From assembly GCF_001937445.1 (NCBI RefSeq), contig NZ_MSKS01000026.1:1-61861 (forward strand): DNA of 61,861 bases, in the 5' to 3' direction. Numbering within the stretch: the first letter of the stretch is position 1; each line of letters begins with the position of its first letter. A program made the translations under genes and the position numbers. Below, piece by piece: positions 8,618 to 16,621 of this stretch. The notes under the pieces were generated by a model. It had not been told where the DNA came from and ran no database searches. It saw nothing but the letters and a program-made list of their open reading frames with translations. This DNA comes from Actinomyces oris. Lineage in GTDB: Bacteria; Actinomycetota; Actinomycetes; Actinomycetales; Actinomycetaceae.

Positions 8618-8640
8618 TCCTCGTTCCGCCCCGCTGGCGG

Positions 8641-9276
8641 TCAGGTCTGACGCACGGAGACGAGCAGGCCGTCTCCAACGGGCAGCAGTGTGGTCAGCAG
8701 GGCCCGGGAGGCGCGCAGCGCCTTACCGAGCTCACGGGCTGCCACAGTGGTGACGTCACGGCGGGCAGGGTCGGCCACGTGGTCGTTCCACAGGGCGCGG
8801 GTGACGGCCAGGACCCCGCCGGGGCGCAGCATCCGCAGGGCGTTGGAGGCCAGGAGGATGGCCTCTTCCGGGGCGACGTCGAGCACCACCATGTCGTAGG
8901 AGCGGGCCGCCATCCGGGGCATGACGTCCGATGCCCGCCCCTGGATGATGCGGGTGCGCGAGGAGGGGTAGCCGGCTCCGTCAAAGGCGCGGCGGGCCTC
9001 GCGCTGGAGCTCGGGCTCGACGTCGATCGTGGTGAGGACCCCGTCGGTCCCCATGCCGCCTAGCAGCCACAGGCCCGAGACTCCGGTGCCGGTGCCGACC
9101 TCGGCCACGGACTTGGCCCCCACTGAGGCGGCCAGCATCCGCAGCGCCGCTCCGGTCCCCGAGGACACCGGGGTGATGCCGAGCTCGAGCCCGCGTATGC
9201 GGGCCTGGGCGGTGGCCTCGTCCTCCGCGGTGAAGTCCTCCGTGTAGGACCAGCTCAGCGTCTTGTCCGCACTCAC
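8641..9276 (-). CDS. SAM-dependent O-methyltransferase (class I, type 3 family)
   Basis: A 211-residue cytosolic methyltransferase of the caffeoyl-CoA/catechol O-methyltransferase-like family. Motif I is VAEVGTGTG, followed by an acidic residue in TTIDVEPE (motif II), then YDMVVLDVAPE and the LRPGGVLAVTRALW segment that closes the Rossmann core. GTG 9276 is chosen because AAAGG lies 8 nt upstream; the frame extends further but without family similarity. It is the counterpart of the methyltransferase that sits by sigE in other actinobacteria. The acceptor substrate is unknown. Confidence 0.88.
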   Translation of the reverse strand: MSADKTLSWSYTEDFTAEDEATAQARIRGLELGITPVSSGTGAALRMLAASVGAKSVAEVGTGTGVSGLWLLGGMGTDGVLTTIDVEPELQREARRAFDGAGYPSSRTRIIQGRASDVMPRMAARSYDMVVLDVAPEEAILLASNALRMLRPGGVLAVTRALWNDHVADPARRDVTTVAARELGKALRASRALLTTLLPVGDGLLVSVRQT

Positions 9277-9435
9277 TGTGAGCCTTTCTTCTGCTGCGGG
9301 GTGCCAGGCGCACCCATCAAGCCACATTGTTCCAGGTGTTCGGCCCAATAGGCGGAAGGGCGCTCGCTCGGGTGAGTCCGCCGGTAGGCGAACCGAGGCG
9401 GACCGGGGCGGTCAGGACTCCCTATACTGAGCGGC

Positions 9436-10344
9436 GTGTTCGGCATCAACGGATCTGAGTTCCTCGTCATCATCCTGGTGGCGGTGATCGTGGTGGGGCC
9501 GCAGCGCTTGCCCGAGTACACCCGCAAGCTCACGCAGATGGTACGTCAGCTCAGGGTGTTCCTGGACAACGCGCGCAGCCAGATCGCCGAGGAGGTCGGT
9601 CCCGAGATGGCCGACCTGGACCTGTCCAGCCTCGACCCGCGCCAGTACGACCCTCGCAAGATCGTGCGTGACGCCCTGGGGGAGGACATCGACGCCATTC
9701 GCGAGGACCTCGCCCACCCCTTCCGTTCCGTCGGCTCAGCCGTCAAGGAGATCTCCGACGACGCCGCTCAGGCCGTCAACGATGTGGTCAAGCAGGATCG
9801 GGCCACGTCGCTGAGCAAGCAGATCGAGGCCAAGCGCGAGGAGCGGCTGGCCGAGAACGACGCCGACAATGCTGACAACAGCGAGAGCCCCACGAGCTCC
9901 GAGAGCAGCACTGAGGGTGCCGAGAACGCAGAGCGCCTGCAGAGCGCTGAGCAGCAGGCAGTCTCCACCCCACCGCGGGGAGTGCTCCAGCAGACGGGCG
10001 ACGCCGAGGCCGTGTCCGAGTCGGCTGAGCCGGTCGAGTCGGCTGACGGGGCTGATGAGACCGTGCCGAAGGTGACCGAGCAGGCCCAGGAGAGCGACGC
10101 CGCCGAGCAGTCGGAGGCGACCGAGGAGGACGACCAGTCGGCTGAGTCGGAGCCGGTGGAGGTCCCGGCAAGCCTGGTCGAGCCGCAGACCGCTGCCTGC
10201 GATGAGGAGGCAGGGGACACCACCGCGGCGGGCGATGACACCCGCACCCGCGTGCGGCCCCTGTCCCCGCGCGACATCGTGCGCGCCGCCAACGCCGCCG
10301 CCCGCACTCGCGCCGAGGCCGCGCGTATCGCCGTCGACTTCTGA
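9436..10344 (+). CDS. tatB: Twin-arginine translocase subunit TatB (TatA/B/E family) with long acidic tail
   Basis: A membrane component of the Tat system, which exports folded proteins bearing twin-arginine signals. Of 302 residues, about 1-22 form the short N-terminal helix (INGSEFLVIILVAVIVVGP). Then comes the conserved hinge GPQRLPEYTRKL and an amphipathic helix. Residues 130-260 are a low-complexity Glu/Ala/Ser region, longer than in E. coli TatB. GTG 9436 has TATACT 7 nt upstream and no ribosome site, so the mRNA is probably leaderless. TatA and TatC are not in the window. Confidence 0.85.
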   Translation: MFGINGSEFLVIILVAVIVVGPQRLPEYTRKLTQMVRQLRVFLDNARSQIAEEVGPEMADLDLSSLDPRQYDPRKIVRDALGEDIDAIREDLAHPFRSVGSAVKEISDDAAQAVNDVVKQDRATSLSKQIEAKREERLAENDADNADNSESPTSSESSTEGAENAERLQSAEQQAVSTPPRGVLQQTGDAEAVSESAEPVESADGADETVPKVTEQAQESDAAEQSEATEEDDQSAESEPVEVPASLVEPQTAACDEEAGDTTAAGDDTRTRVRPLSPRDIVRAANAAARTRAEAARIAVDF

Positions 10345-10374
10345 CCTCGGCCAGAGGGACGCGCGGGGCCGGCG

Positions 10375-11517
10375 TCAGGCCGGGGTGACCCCCAGGCTCT
10401 TGCCGGCCAGGCCGCGGGAGCGGTGCGTCAGGCGCTGGGCCACGGCGGACAGCTCCAGGGCAGCGGGGGCGTCGGCAGCCGGCTTGCCGTCCTCGGCCAC
10501 GGTGGCCGGCAGGCCAGTGTCGGACCCCTCACGCAGGCGGATGTCCAGCGGCAGCTGGGCCAGCAGCGGCACCTCGTAGCCGAGGGTCTCGCTCAGGGAG
10601 GCGCTGACGATCTGGCCCCCGCCGGAGCCGAAGATCTCCAGGCGTGAGCCGTCGGGCTGGGGCATGTAGGACATGTTCTCGATGACGCCCACCACCTTCT
10701 GGTGTGTCTGGGCGGCGATGAGGCCGGTGCGCTCGGCCACCTCGGCGGCGGCCGTCTGCGGGGTGGTGACCACGAGGATCTCGGCGCCTGGCAGCAGCTG
10801 GGCCACGGAGATCGTCACGTCGCCGGTGCCGGGCGGCAGGTCCAGCAGCAGGACGTCCAGGTCGCCCCAGAACACGTCGGAGAGGAACTGCTGGACGGCG
10901 CGGTGCAGCATGGGGCCGCGCCAGACGACCGGCTGCTTGTCCTCCACGAACATGCCGATGGAGATGACCTTCACCCCGTGGGCCACGGGCGGCACGATCA
11001 TGCCGTCGAGCTGGGTGGGCACCCGGTCCACCCCCAGCATGCGGGGAATGGAGAAGCCGTAGATGTCGGCGTCGACCACGCCCACGCTCAGGCCCTGGGC
11101 GGCCATGGCCGCGGCGAGGTTCGCGGTCACCGAGGACTTGCCGACCCCACCCTTGCCGGAGGTGACGGCGTAGATGCGGGTGAGGTTGCCCGGCCGGGTG
11201 AAGGGAATCACCGGCTCGGCGGCCCCTCCGCGCAGGCGACGCCGCAGCTCGGCCTTCTGCTCGTCGTTCATGACGCCCAGGCTCACCTGGACCTCGGTGA
11301 CGCCCTCGACGGTGCTGACCTCGCGACGGGTGTCAGCGGTGATCGTGTCCTTCAGGGGGCACCCGGCCACGGTCAGGAGCACCTCGACACTGACAACGCC
11401 GTCCTCGGCGATGTCAACGGAGGAGACCATTCCCAGGTCGGTGATGGGGCGGTGCAGCTCGGGGTCGATGACCCTGGCCAGCGCCTCCATGACGGCGTCA
11501 TGAGTCGGTTGCGTCAT
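10375..11517 (-). CDS. mrp: Mrp/NBP35-family iron-sulfur carrier P-loop ATPase, without the CxxC motif
   Basis: This ApbC/Mrp-type protein is implicated in delivering Fe-S clusters. Residues 1-95 form a MIP18/DUF59 domain with the conserved C53 in TVAGCPL. Residues 113-370 form the deviant Walker A ATPase (GKGGVGKSS, 121-129; LLDLPPGTGD near 225). The CxxC cluster site expected after ENMSY is replaced by MPQPDGSRLEIFG (about 285-297), with no cysteine there. ATG 11517 has TAGGAT 6 nt upstream, a leaderless start. Cluster binding would need the N-terminal cysteine or another mode, so the exact role is uncertain. Confidence 0.88.
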   Translation of the reverse strand: MTQPTHDAVMEALARVIDPELHRPITDLGMVSSVDIAEDGVVSVEVLLTVAGCPLKDTITADTRREVSTVEGVTEVQVSLGVMNDEQKAELRRRLRGGAAEPVIPFTRPGNLTRIYAVTSGKGGVGKSSVTANLAAAMAAQGLSVGVVDADIYGFSIPRMLGVDRVPTQLDGMIVPPVAHGVKVISIGMFVEDKQPVVWRGPMLHRAVQQFLSDVFWGDLDVLLLDLPPGTGDVTISVAQLLPGAEILVVTTPQTAAAEVAERTGLIAAQTHQKVVGVIENMSYMPQPDGSRLEIFGSGGGQIVSASLSETLGYEVPLLAQLPLDIRLREGSDTGLPATVAEDGKPAADAPAALELSAVAQRLTHRSRGLAGKSLGVTPA

Positions 11518-11587
11518 GAGCCCATCCTAGGGGCGCCCCGGAGTGCCACGACAGGTGGCGAGCCCCACGTGGGGGCGGGAGACGCTC

Positions 11588-12160
11588 TCAGTGGGCGGTG
11601 CGCTGCCCCGGTGCGGCGTCGGGCTCGTCGTCGCCGCTGTCCTGGAACTCGGCGATCTCCTCACGGGTGAGGCGCTCCTCGGCGAGAATCTCGCTGAGCA
11701 TGTCACGCAGTTCGCTGCGCACGAAGTCGCGGGTGGCGACGTCGTTCATGGCCAGGCGCAGGGCGGCGATCTCCCGGGTGAGGAACTCGGTGTCCTCCAG
11801 GTTGCGCTGGGCGCGCTGGCGGTCCTGCTCGGCGGTGACGCGGTCGCGGTCGTCCTGCCGGTTCTGGGCCAGCATGATGAGGGGGGCCGAGTAGGAGGCC
11901 TGGGTGGAGAAGGCCAGGTTGAGCAGGATGAAGGGGTAGGGGTCCCAGGCCCGCTGCATCTTGACCAGGACGAGGTTCGCCACGATCCACACAGCGACGA
12001 AGATCGACATGTAGAGCACGAACCGGGGTGAGCCCATGAAGCGGGCGGTGGCCTCGGCGAAGCGGCCGAAGCCGTCGGAGCGCGAGGCGTGGGTCGGATG
12101 CGTCCTGCGCAGCCACCGCAGGCGGCTGTCGGGCAAGGGCTGGTCGAGCTGGTCAGGCAT
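11588..12160 (-). CDS. DUF1003 membrane protein
   Basis: A 190-residue membrane protein of the DUF1003 family. Two hydrophobic helices (about residues 45-66 and 76-100) include the family hallmark PYPFILLNLAFSTQASYSAP. A long charged C-terminal tail (about 105-190) is predicted helical and is rich in Arg/Glu. ATG 12160 has GAGGGGAG upstream and overlaps the end of the MgtE_N/CBS gene by 8 nt, so the two are co-translated. The family is often found beside magnesium-related genes but its function is not known. Confidence 0.88.
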   Translation of the reverse strand: MPDQLDQPLPDSRLRWLRRTHPTHASRSDGFGRFAEATARFMGSPRFVLYMSIFVAVWIVANLVLVKMQRAWDPYPFILLNLAFSTQASYSAPLIMLAQNRQDDRDRVTAEQDRQRAQRNLEDTEFLTREIAALRLAMNDVATRDFVRSELRDMLSEILAEERLTREEIAEFQDSGDDEPDAAPGQRTAH

Positions 12161-13445
12161 TGGCTCCCCTCTCGATCGTCTCGTCGGTGACGGCCTCGTC
12201 GGCCACGCGCCAGTCGTCGGGCATGAGGTGGTCCAGGACGTCGTCGACACTGACAGCACCCAGCAGGCGCCCGGCGTCATCGAGGACCGGCAGGGCCGTC
12301 AGGTTGTAGGTGGCCAGCAGACGGGTGACGGTACCGATGGAGTCCTCGGGGCGCACGGAGTCGACGTCGGTGTCCACGATGGAGCCGACCAAGCGCTGAG
12401 GACGCTCGCGCAGGGCCCTCTGGAAGTGGATCATGCCCACGAACTTGCCGGTGGGGGACTCCAGGGGCGGGCGGCACACGAAGCCGACGGCGGCCAGGGC
12501 GGGAGGAACCTCGGCCTTGCGGGACTGGGCCAGAAAGGTCGCCACGGTCGACTCGGGGGGCAGGATGATCGGCTCGGTGGTCATCAGGCCGCCGGCGGTG
12601 TAGTCGTCGTAGGCCATGAGGCGGCGCACGTCCTCGGCCTCCTCGGGCTCCATGAGGCCCAGCAGCTCGGTGGCCTTGAGCTGGGGGAGGTCGGCGACCA
12701 GGTCGGCGGCGTCGTCGGGCTGCATGACGTCCAGGACGTCGGCGGCGCGACCGGCCTCCAGGCGGGACAGGAGGGCGACGGCGTCCTCGTTGCCAAGCTC
12801 CTCCAGGACGTCGGCCAGGCGCTCGTCGGCCAGCTCGGCGGCCACGCGCATCTGGCTGTCCTGGGGCAGGTCGCGCATGACGTCGGCCAGGTCGGCGGGC
12901 TTGAGGTCCTCCAGGGTGGCCAGCAACGCGGTGGCGCCCTGCTTGTCGGCGCTGTCGGCCAGGCCGCTGACCTCATCGGGGCGCACCGTGAAGGTCTCCC
13001 CGCGGCGCAGGCCCAGGGGACCCGAGGAGGCCCGCTGGACGAACAGGCGGGTCACCTTCCAGTCCATGCCGCGGTCGCGCTCGATGGCCACGTCCCGCAC
13101 GGTGACGGTCCCCGAGCCGTCGCGCATGGTGACCACCCGGTCCAGCAGCTCGCCGACGACCAGGGTCTCCACATGGCGCTGGGTGAAGCGGCGGATGTTC
13201 ATCAGGCCCGTGGTGATGACGGCTCCGGGCTTGATCGCGGTGATCCGCGACAGGGGCAGGAAGACGCGACGCCGGCTGGAGACGTCGATGACGAAGCCGA
13301 CGGCCCTGGGCTCTCCACGCATCTGCAGCAGGACGACGACGTCATGGACCTTGCCCACCGCATCGCCCAAGGGGTCGAAGACAGAGGTGCCGATGAGGCG
13401 GGCCACAAAAACCCTGGTGGTCGTGTGCGTCCTGGTGTTCTCCAC
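12153..13445 (-). CDS. PRC-barrel / MgtE N-terminal / CBS-pair protein without transport domain
   Basis: A 430-residue soluble protein. Residues 10-80 form a PRC-barrel-like domain, about 160-280 the helical MgtE intracellular domain (repeats such as LADVMRDLP and LADVLEELG), and about 285-410 two CBS motifs (TAGGLMTTEPI and LTALPVLDDAGRLLG). In true MgtE channels these precede a five-helix Mg2+ pore, which is missing here. It is therefore probably a magnesium or nucleotide sensor acting on a partner, plausibly the coupled DUF1003 membrane protein (inference). GTG 13445 has TAGGCT 6 nt upstream, a leaderless start. Confidence 0.85.
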   Translation of the reverse strand: MENTRTHTTTRVFVARLIGTSVFDPLGDAVGKVHDVVVLLQMRGEPRAVGFVIDVSSRRRVFLPLSRITAIKPGAVITTGLMNIRRFTQRHVETLVVGELLDRVVTMRDGSGTVTVRDVAIERDRGMDWKVTRLFVQRASSGPLGLRRGETFTVRPDEVSGLADSADKQGATALLATLEDLKPADLADVMRDLPQDSQMRVAAELADERLADVLEELGNEDAVALLSRLEAGRAADVLDVMQPDDAADLVADLPQLKATELLGLMEPEEAEDVRRLMAYDDYTAGGLMTTEPIILPPESTVATFLAQSRKAEVPPALAAVGFVCRPPLESPTGKFVGMIHFQRALRERPQRLVGSIVDTDVDSVRPEDSIGTVTRLLATYNLTALPVLDDAGRLLGAVSVDDVLDHLMPDDWRVADEAVTDETIERGANA

Positions 13446-13525
13446 AAGCCAAGCCTATGCGCCTGAGGCGTGATTGCCGGCCGATGGGTCCGTACCGCGT
13501 GCCCGCGCGTGCGACGATAGCCCCC

Positions 13526-14332
13526 ATGAACGCCAATCCGAGCCCGTTGTCCTCCCTGACCTCGTCCAGTGGTGGTGTCATGCCCCAGGGGGAGGAAGTG
13601 GCCTCCTTCGCGACCTACCCCGAGGCGCAGAGGGCGGTGGATGCCCTGTCGGACCAGGGCTTCCCGGTTCAGCACCTGGCGATCATCGGCACCGACCTGC
13701 GTCAGGTCGAGCGCATCACCGGACGCATGAGCTGGGGACGCGCAGCGATGTCGGGGGCCATGAACGGCCTGTGGATCGGGATGTTCTTCGGCATCATCAT
13801 GTCGGTGGCCGGCAGCAGCGGTCCCAGGCTCAACTTCTGGGCCTGCGTCCTGCTGGGGGTGCTGTGGGGCATCGTCTTCCAGCTCTTCAGCTACGCCCTG
13901 ACCCGAGGGCGGCGCGACTTCACCTCCATCAGCCAGGTCGTGGCCTCGCGCTACTCGATCATCGCCGCCCGTGACATTCACGAGGCCAGCCAGGCCCTGG
14001 CCGATGTCCCGGGCAACCTTGCACGCGGGGGAGGGGCGCTGCGGCGCTCCCAAGAGCGGCGTCGGGCACGGCAGGAGGCTCCCGGGCCCACCGCCTTCGG
14101 ATCGCGCCCCGACGAGCAGCCCCGCTTCGGGGTGCGACTGCCGCAGCCCGGCAGCGACGCTCCTGAGCGGACCTCCACCGCCTCGGCCGGACGCGCCTCC
14201 GGTGCCCCGGCCGCTGCCGAGGACTACGACCCCTTCCTGCGCCCCTCGCGATCGGGGGATCGCAAGGAGCCGGGGGCCTCGGAGTCGTCGCAGGAGACCG
14301 GTGATGAGACCGGCTCCGGTAACGAGGGCTGA
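13526..14332 (+). CDS. General-stress-like membrane protein (GsiB/17M-type domain)
   Basis: A 268-residue protein. An N-terminal cytosolic domain (about 24-70) contains SFATYPEAQRAVDALSDQGF and HLAIIGTDLRQVERITGR, the pattern of the general stress protein 17M-like domain. Two membrane helices follow (about 78-96 and 106-126). The C-terminal 110 residues are Arg/Pro/Ser-rich and probably disordered. ATG 13526 is the first methionine matching the family; there is no clear ribosome site. It diverges from the MgtE_N/CBS gene by 80 bp. The biochemical role is unknown. Confidence 0.75.
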   Translation: MNANPSPLSSLTSSSGGVMPQGEEVASFATYPEAQRAVDALSDQGFPVQHLAIIGTDLRQVERITGRMSWGRAAMSGAMNGLWIGMFFGIIMSVAGSSGPRLNFWACVLLGVLWGIVFQLFSYALTRGRRDFTSISQVVASRYSIIAARDIHEASQALADVPGNLARGGGALRRSQERRRARQEAPGPTAFGSRPDEQPRFGVRLPQPGSDAPERTSTASAGRASGAPAAAEDYDPFLRPSRSGDRKEPGASESSQETGDETGSGNEG

Positions 14333-14361
14333 CCGGTGCTGAGGGACGAGGGAGCGCGACA

Positions 14362-15210
14362 ATGAGCATTCCGGTGGGGCTGTCGACCGCCTGCGTGGTT
14401 CCCGGCAGTGTTCCAGACACCTTCGCCATCGCCCGGGAACTGGGCTATGACGGTGTCGAGATCATGGTCTGGAGCGAGAAGGCGTCCCAGGACGCCACCC
14501 GGCTGGCGGCCCTGGTGGAGAAGTTCGACCAGCCGGTGCTGGCCGTCCACGCCCCCACGCTGCTGGTGACCCGCGGGGTCTTCGGCGCCGATCCGTGGGA
14601 CAAGGTGGACCGCTCCATTGAGCTGGCCCACTACCTCGAGGCGCCCACGGTGGTGCTGCACCCGCCCTTCTTCTGGCAGACCCGTTACGCGCGCTCCTTC
14701 ATCGCCGGGGTCGCGCAGCGCGAGGCGACCACGGGCATCCACCTGGCGGTGGAGAACATGTTCACCTGGCGGCCCCGCCACGCCCACTCCACGCGCGACT
14801 TCCAAGCCTACTCGCCCACCTGGGACCCGGTGGGGCAGGGCTACAAGTCGGTGACGCTGGACATCTCCCACGCCGCCACCTCCGGCTCCGACGCCCTGGC
14901 CATGGCCCGTGCGCTGGGGCCCACGCTGCGTCACCTGCACCTGACCGACGGTGTGCCCGGGCCCCTGGACGACCACCTGCTGCCCGGGCAGGGCAACCAG
15001 GACTGCGCCGGGGTCCTCAAGCACCTGGTGGCCACCGGTTTCGAGGCTGGTGGGGGACAGGTCGTCGTCGAGGTGACCACCCGGTCCATGACGGCCGCCC
15101 AGCGTCTCGAGGGCCTCGCCAGCGCCCTGGCCTTTGCCCGCGAGTACCTGGAGGGCGGGGAACCGGCCCACATTCCCGAGCCGACCCGCAAACGCTACCG
15201 CCGTACCTGA
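14362..15210 (+). CDS. Sugar phosphate isomerase/epimerase-like TIM-barrel protein (AP endonuclease 2 superfamily)
   Basis: A 282-residue xylose-isomerase-like TIM barrel. Candidate metal ligands sit at the ends of the strands: VHAP (about 62), VLHPPFFW (about 98), the glutamate in LAVENMF (about 132), DISHAA and HLHLTDG near 195. The family covers isomerases, epimerases and endonuclease IV, so the substrate is not assignable. A GGGAG ribosome site lies 8 nt before ATG 14362. It converges on the CDF transporter gene, whose stop is only 6 bp away. Confidence 0.8.
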   Translation: MSIPVGLSTACVVPGSVPDTFAIARELGYDGVEIMVWSEKASQDATRLAALVEKFDQPVLAVHAPTLLVTRGVFGADPWDKVDRSIELAHYLEAPTVVLHPPFFWQTRYARSFIAGVAQREATTGIHLAVENMFTWRPRHAHSTRDFQAYSPTWDPVGQGYKSVTLDISHAATSGSDALAMARALGPTLRHLHLTDGVPGPLDDHLLPGQGNQDCAGVLKHLVATGFEAGGGQVVVEVTTRSMTAAQRLEGLASALAFAREYLEGGEPAHIPEPTRKRYRRT

Positions 15211-15216
15211 TCCGGC

Positions 15217-16191
15217 CTAGCAGTAGGCGGTCTCGTGCTCCAGGTGCGAGACGGGCTCGAGCTGGAGGGTCGCGTGCTGGATTCTGACCGGGAAGTGCTC
15301 GGCCACGCAGCGCTGGAGCCGGTCGAGGATCTCCTCGGTGTGACCGTCTCGCAGGCACTCGTCGCGCACGACGACGTGCGCGATCAGCACCGGCATGCCC
15401 GAGGCGACGGTCCACGCGTGCAGGTCGTGGACCTCCTCGACGTGGTCGATGCCGAGCATGTGCGAGCGCACCTGCGCCAGGTCCAGCTCCCGGGGGGTGA
15501 AGTCCATGAGGACCGCCAGGGCCGAGCGCAGCAGCGTCACCGCCCGGGGCAGGATGAGGACGGCGATGAGCAGGGAGGCCACGGCGTCGGCCCGGGTCCA
15601 GCCGGTGCGGGCCACGACGGCGGCGGCGATGATGACGCCCACCGATCCCAGGGCGTCATTGAGGACCTCCAGGAGAGCGGCCCTCATGTTGAGGTTCTCG
15701 CCGTGTCCGTCATGCCCCCGGCCGCCGGAGAGGACCAGCAGCGCGATGACGTTGGCGGCCAGGCCGATGACCCCCATGACGAGCATGCCGGAGGCCTCGA
15801 CCTGCGGGGCCACCAGCAGGTTGTGAACCGCCTTGAAGGCCACGAAGAGGCCGACGACGGCGAGCATGCCCGCCTGGAGCGCGGCCCCGATGACCTCGGC
15901 GCGGCGCATGCCCCAGGTGGAGCGGTCCGTGGTCGGACGCGCGGACAGGTGCGCGGCCGTCAGGGCCATGGCCAGACCGGCGACGTCGGTGAGCATGTGC
16001 CCGGCGTCGGCCAGCAGCGCCAGTGAGCCGGTGAGAAGAGCAGTGATGATCTCGGCCACCAGGACGGTGGCCGACAGGCACAGGGCGACCAGGAGCCGCC
16101 CGCGCGAGGCCCCGGCGCCGTGGTTGTGCGAGTGACCGTGGGAGCTGTTGGGGAAATGGTCGTGGGGCTCGTGGCCGACTGGGGTGCTCAC
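15217..16191 (-). CDS. Cation diffusion facilitator (CzcD/ZitB-like metal efflux)
   Basis: An inner-membrane Zn2+/divalent cation-proton antiporter. It has 324 residues with a His-rich N-terminus (HDHF and HGHSHNHG), six predicted helices and a C-terminal cytosolic metal-sensing domain (HDLHAWTV near 250). The helix-2 site HxxxD is intact (ADAGHMLTD). The helix-5 site reads LLEVLNDALGS, with Glu in place of the usual His, which may alter metal preference. Its start overlaps the arsR stop as ATGA, so the sensor-efflux pair is an operon. Confidence 0.92.
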   Translation of the reverse strand: MSTPVGHEPHDHFPNSSHGHSHNHGAGASRGRLLVALCLSATVLVAEIITALLTGSLALLADAGHMLTDVAGLAMALTAAHLSARPTTDRSTWGMRRAEVIGAALQAGMLAVVGLFVAFKAVHNLLVAPQVEASGMLVMGVIGLAANVIALLVLSGGRGHDGHGENLNMRAALLEVLNDALGSVGVIIAAAVVARTGWTRADAVASLLIAVLILPRAVTLLRSALAVLMDFTPRELDLAQVRSHMLGIDHVEEVHDLHAWTVASGMPVLIAHVVVRDECLRDGHTEEILDRLQRCVAEHFPVRIQHATLQLEPVSHLEHETAYC

Positions 16192-16559
16192 TGTGGCTCC
16201 TTGCTCCGGCTCGCTCCGTCCGCGCAGATGGTGGCGGCCAGGGACTCGGCCGCGGCCAGGACCTGCTCGATCGCCTCGGGGTTCTCGATCCGGCTGACGT
16301 TGGCCCGCCCGTGGGAGTGGCTGGAGATGAGACCGGCGCTGCGCAGGATCGCCAGGTGCTGGGAGACGGTCGACTGGGCCAGGCCCAGGTGCTCGGTCAG
16401 CTCCACCACCCGGTGCTCGCCACCGTGGAGGTGACGCAGGATCGCCAGGCGGGTGGCGTCCCCCAGGACGTCAAGCAGGGAGGCCACGGTGGAGGCCTCG
16501 CGCACGGCGCCGTGGTCCTGGGGTCGGTCCTCGGGCAACAGCCCATGTTTCATCGTCAT
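16188..16559 (-). CDS. ArsR/SmtB-family metal-sensing repressor
   Basis: A 123-residue winged-helix repressor. The core (about 28-95) contains LGDATRLAILRHL and the recognition helix STVSQHLAILRSAGL. Histidines in the last third (HSHGR near 82) could contribute to a metal site. Being coupled to a CDF exporter, it most likely senses Zn2+ or a similar ion and derepresses efflux (inference). ATG 16559 has TAGCAT 6 nt upstream, so the transcript is probably leaderless; an ATG two codons later is an alternative. No clear operator palindrome is visible in the short upstream region. Confidence 0.9.
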   Translation of the reverse strand: MTMKHGLLPEDRPQDHGAVREASTVASLLDVLGDATRLAILRHLHGGEHRVVELTEHLGLAQSTVSQHLAILRSAGLISSHSHGRANVSRIENPEAIEQVLAAAESLAATICADGASRSKEPQ

Positions 16560-16621
16560 ACGCCGATGCTATCTGCGAGTAACGATGAGGGGCAAGGGGG
16601 TGACCAGCAGTCAGTCGGCAG

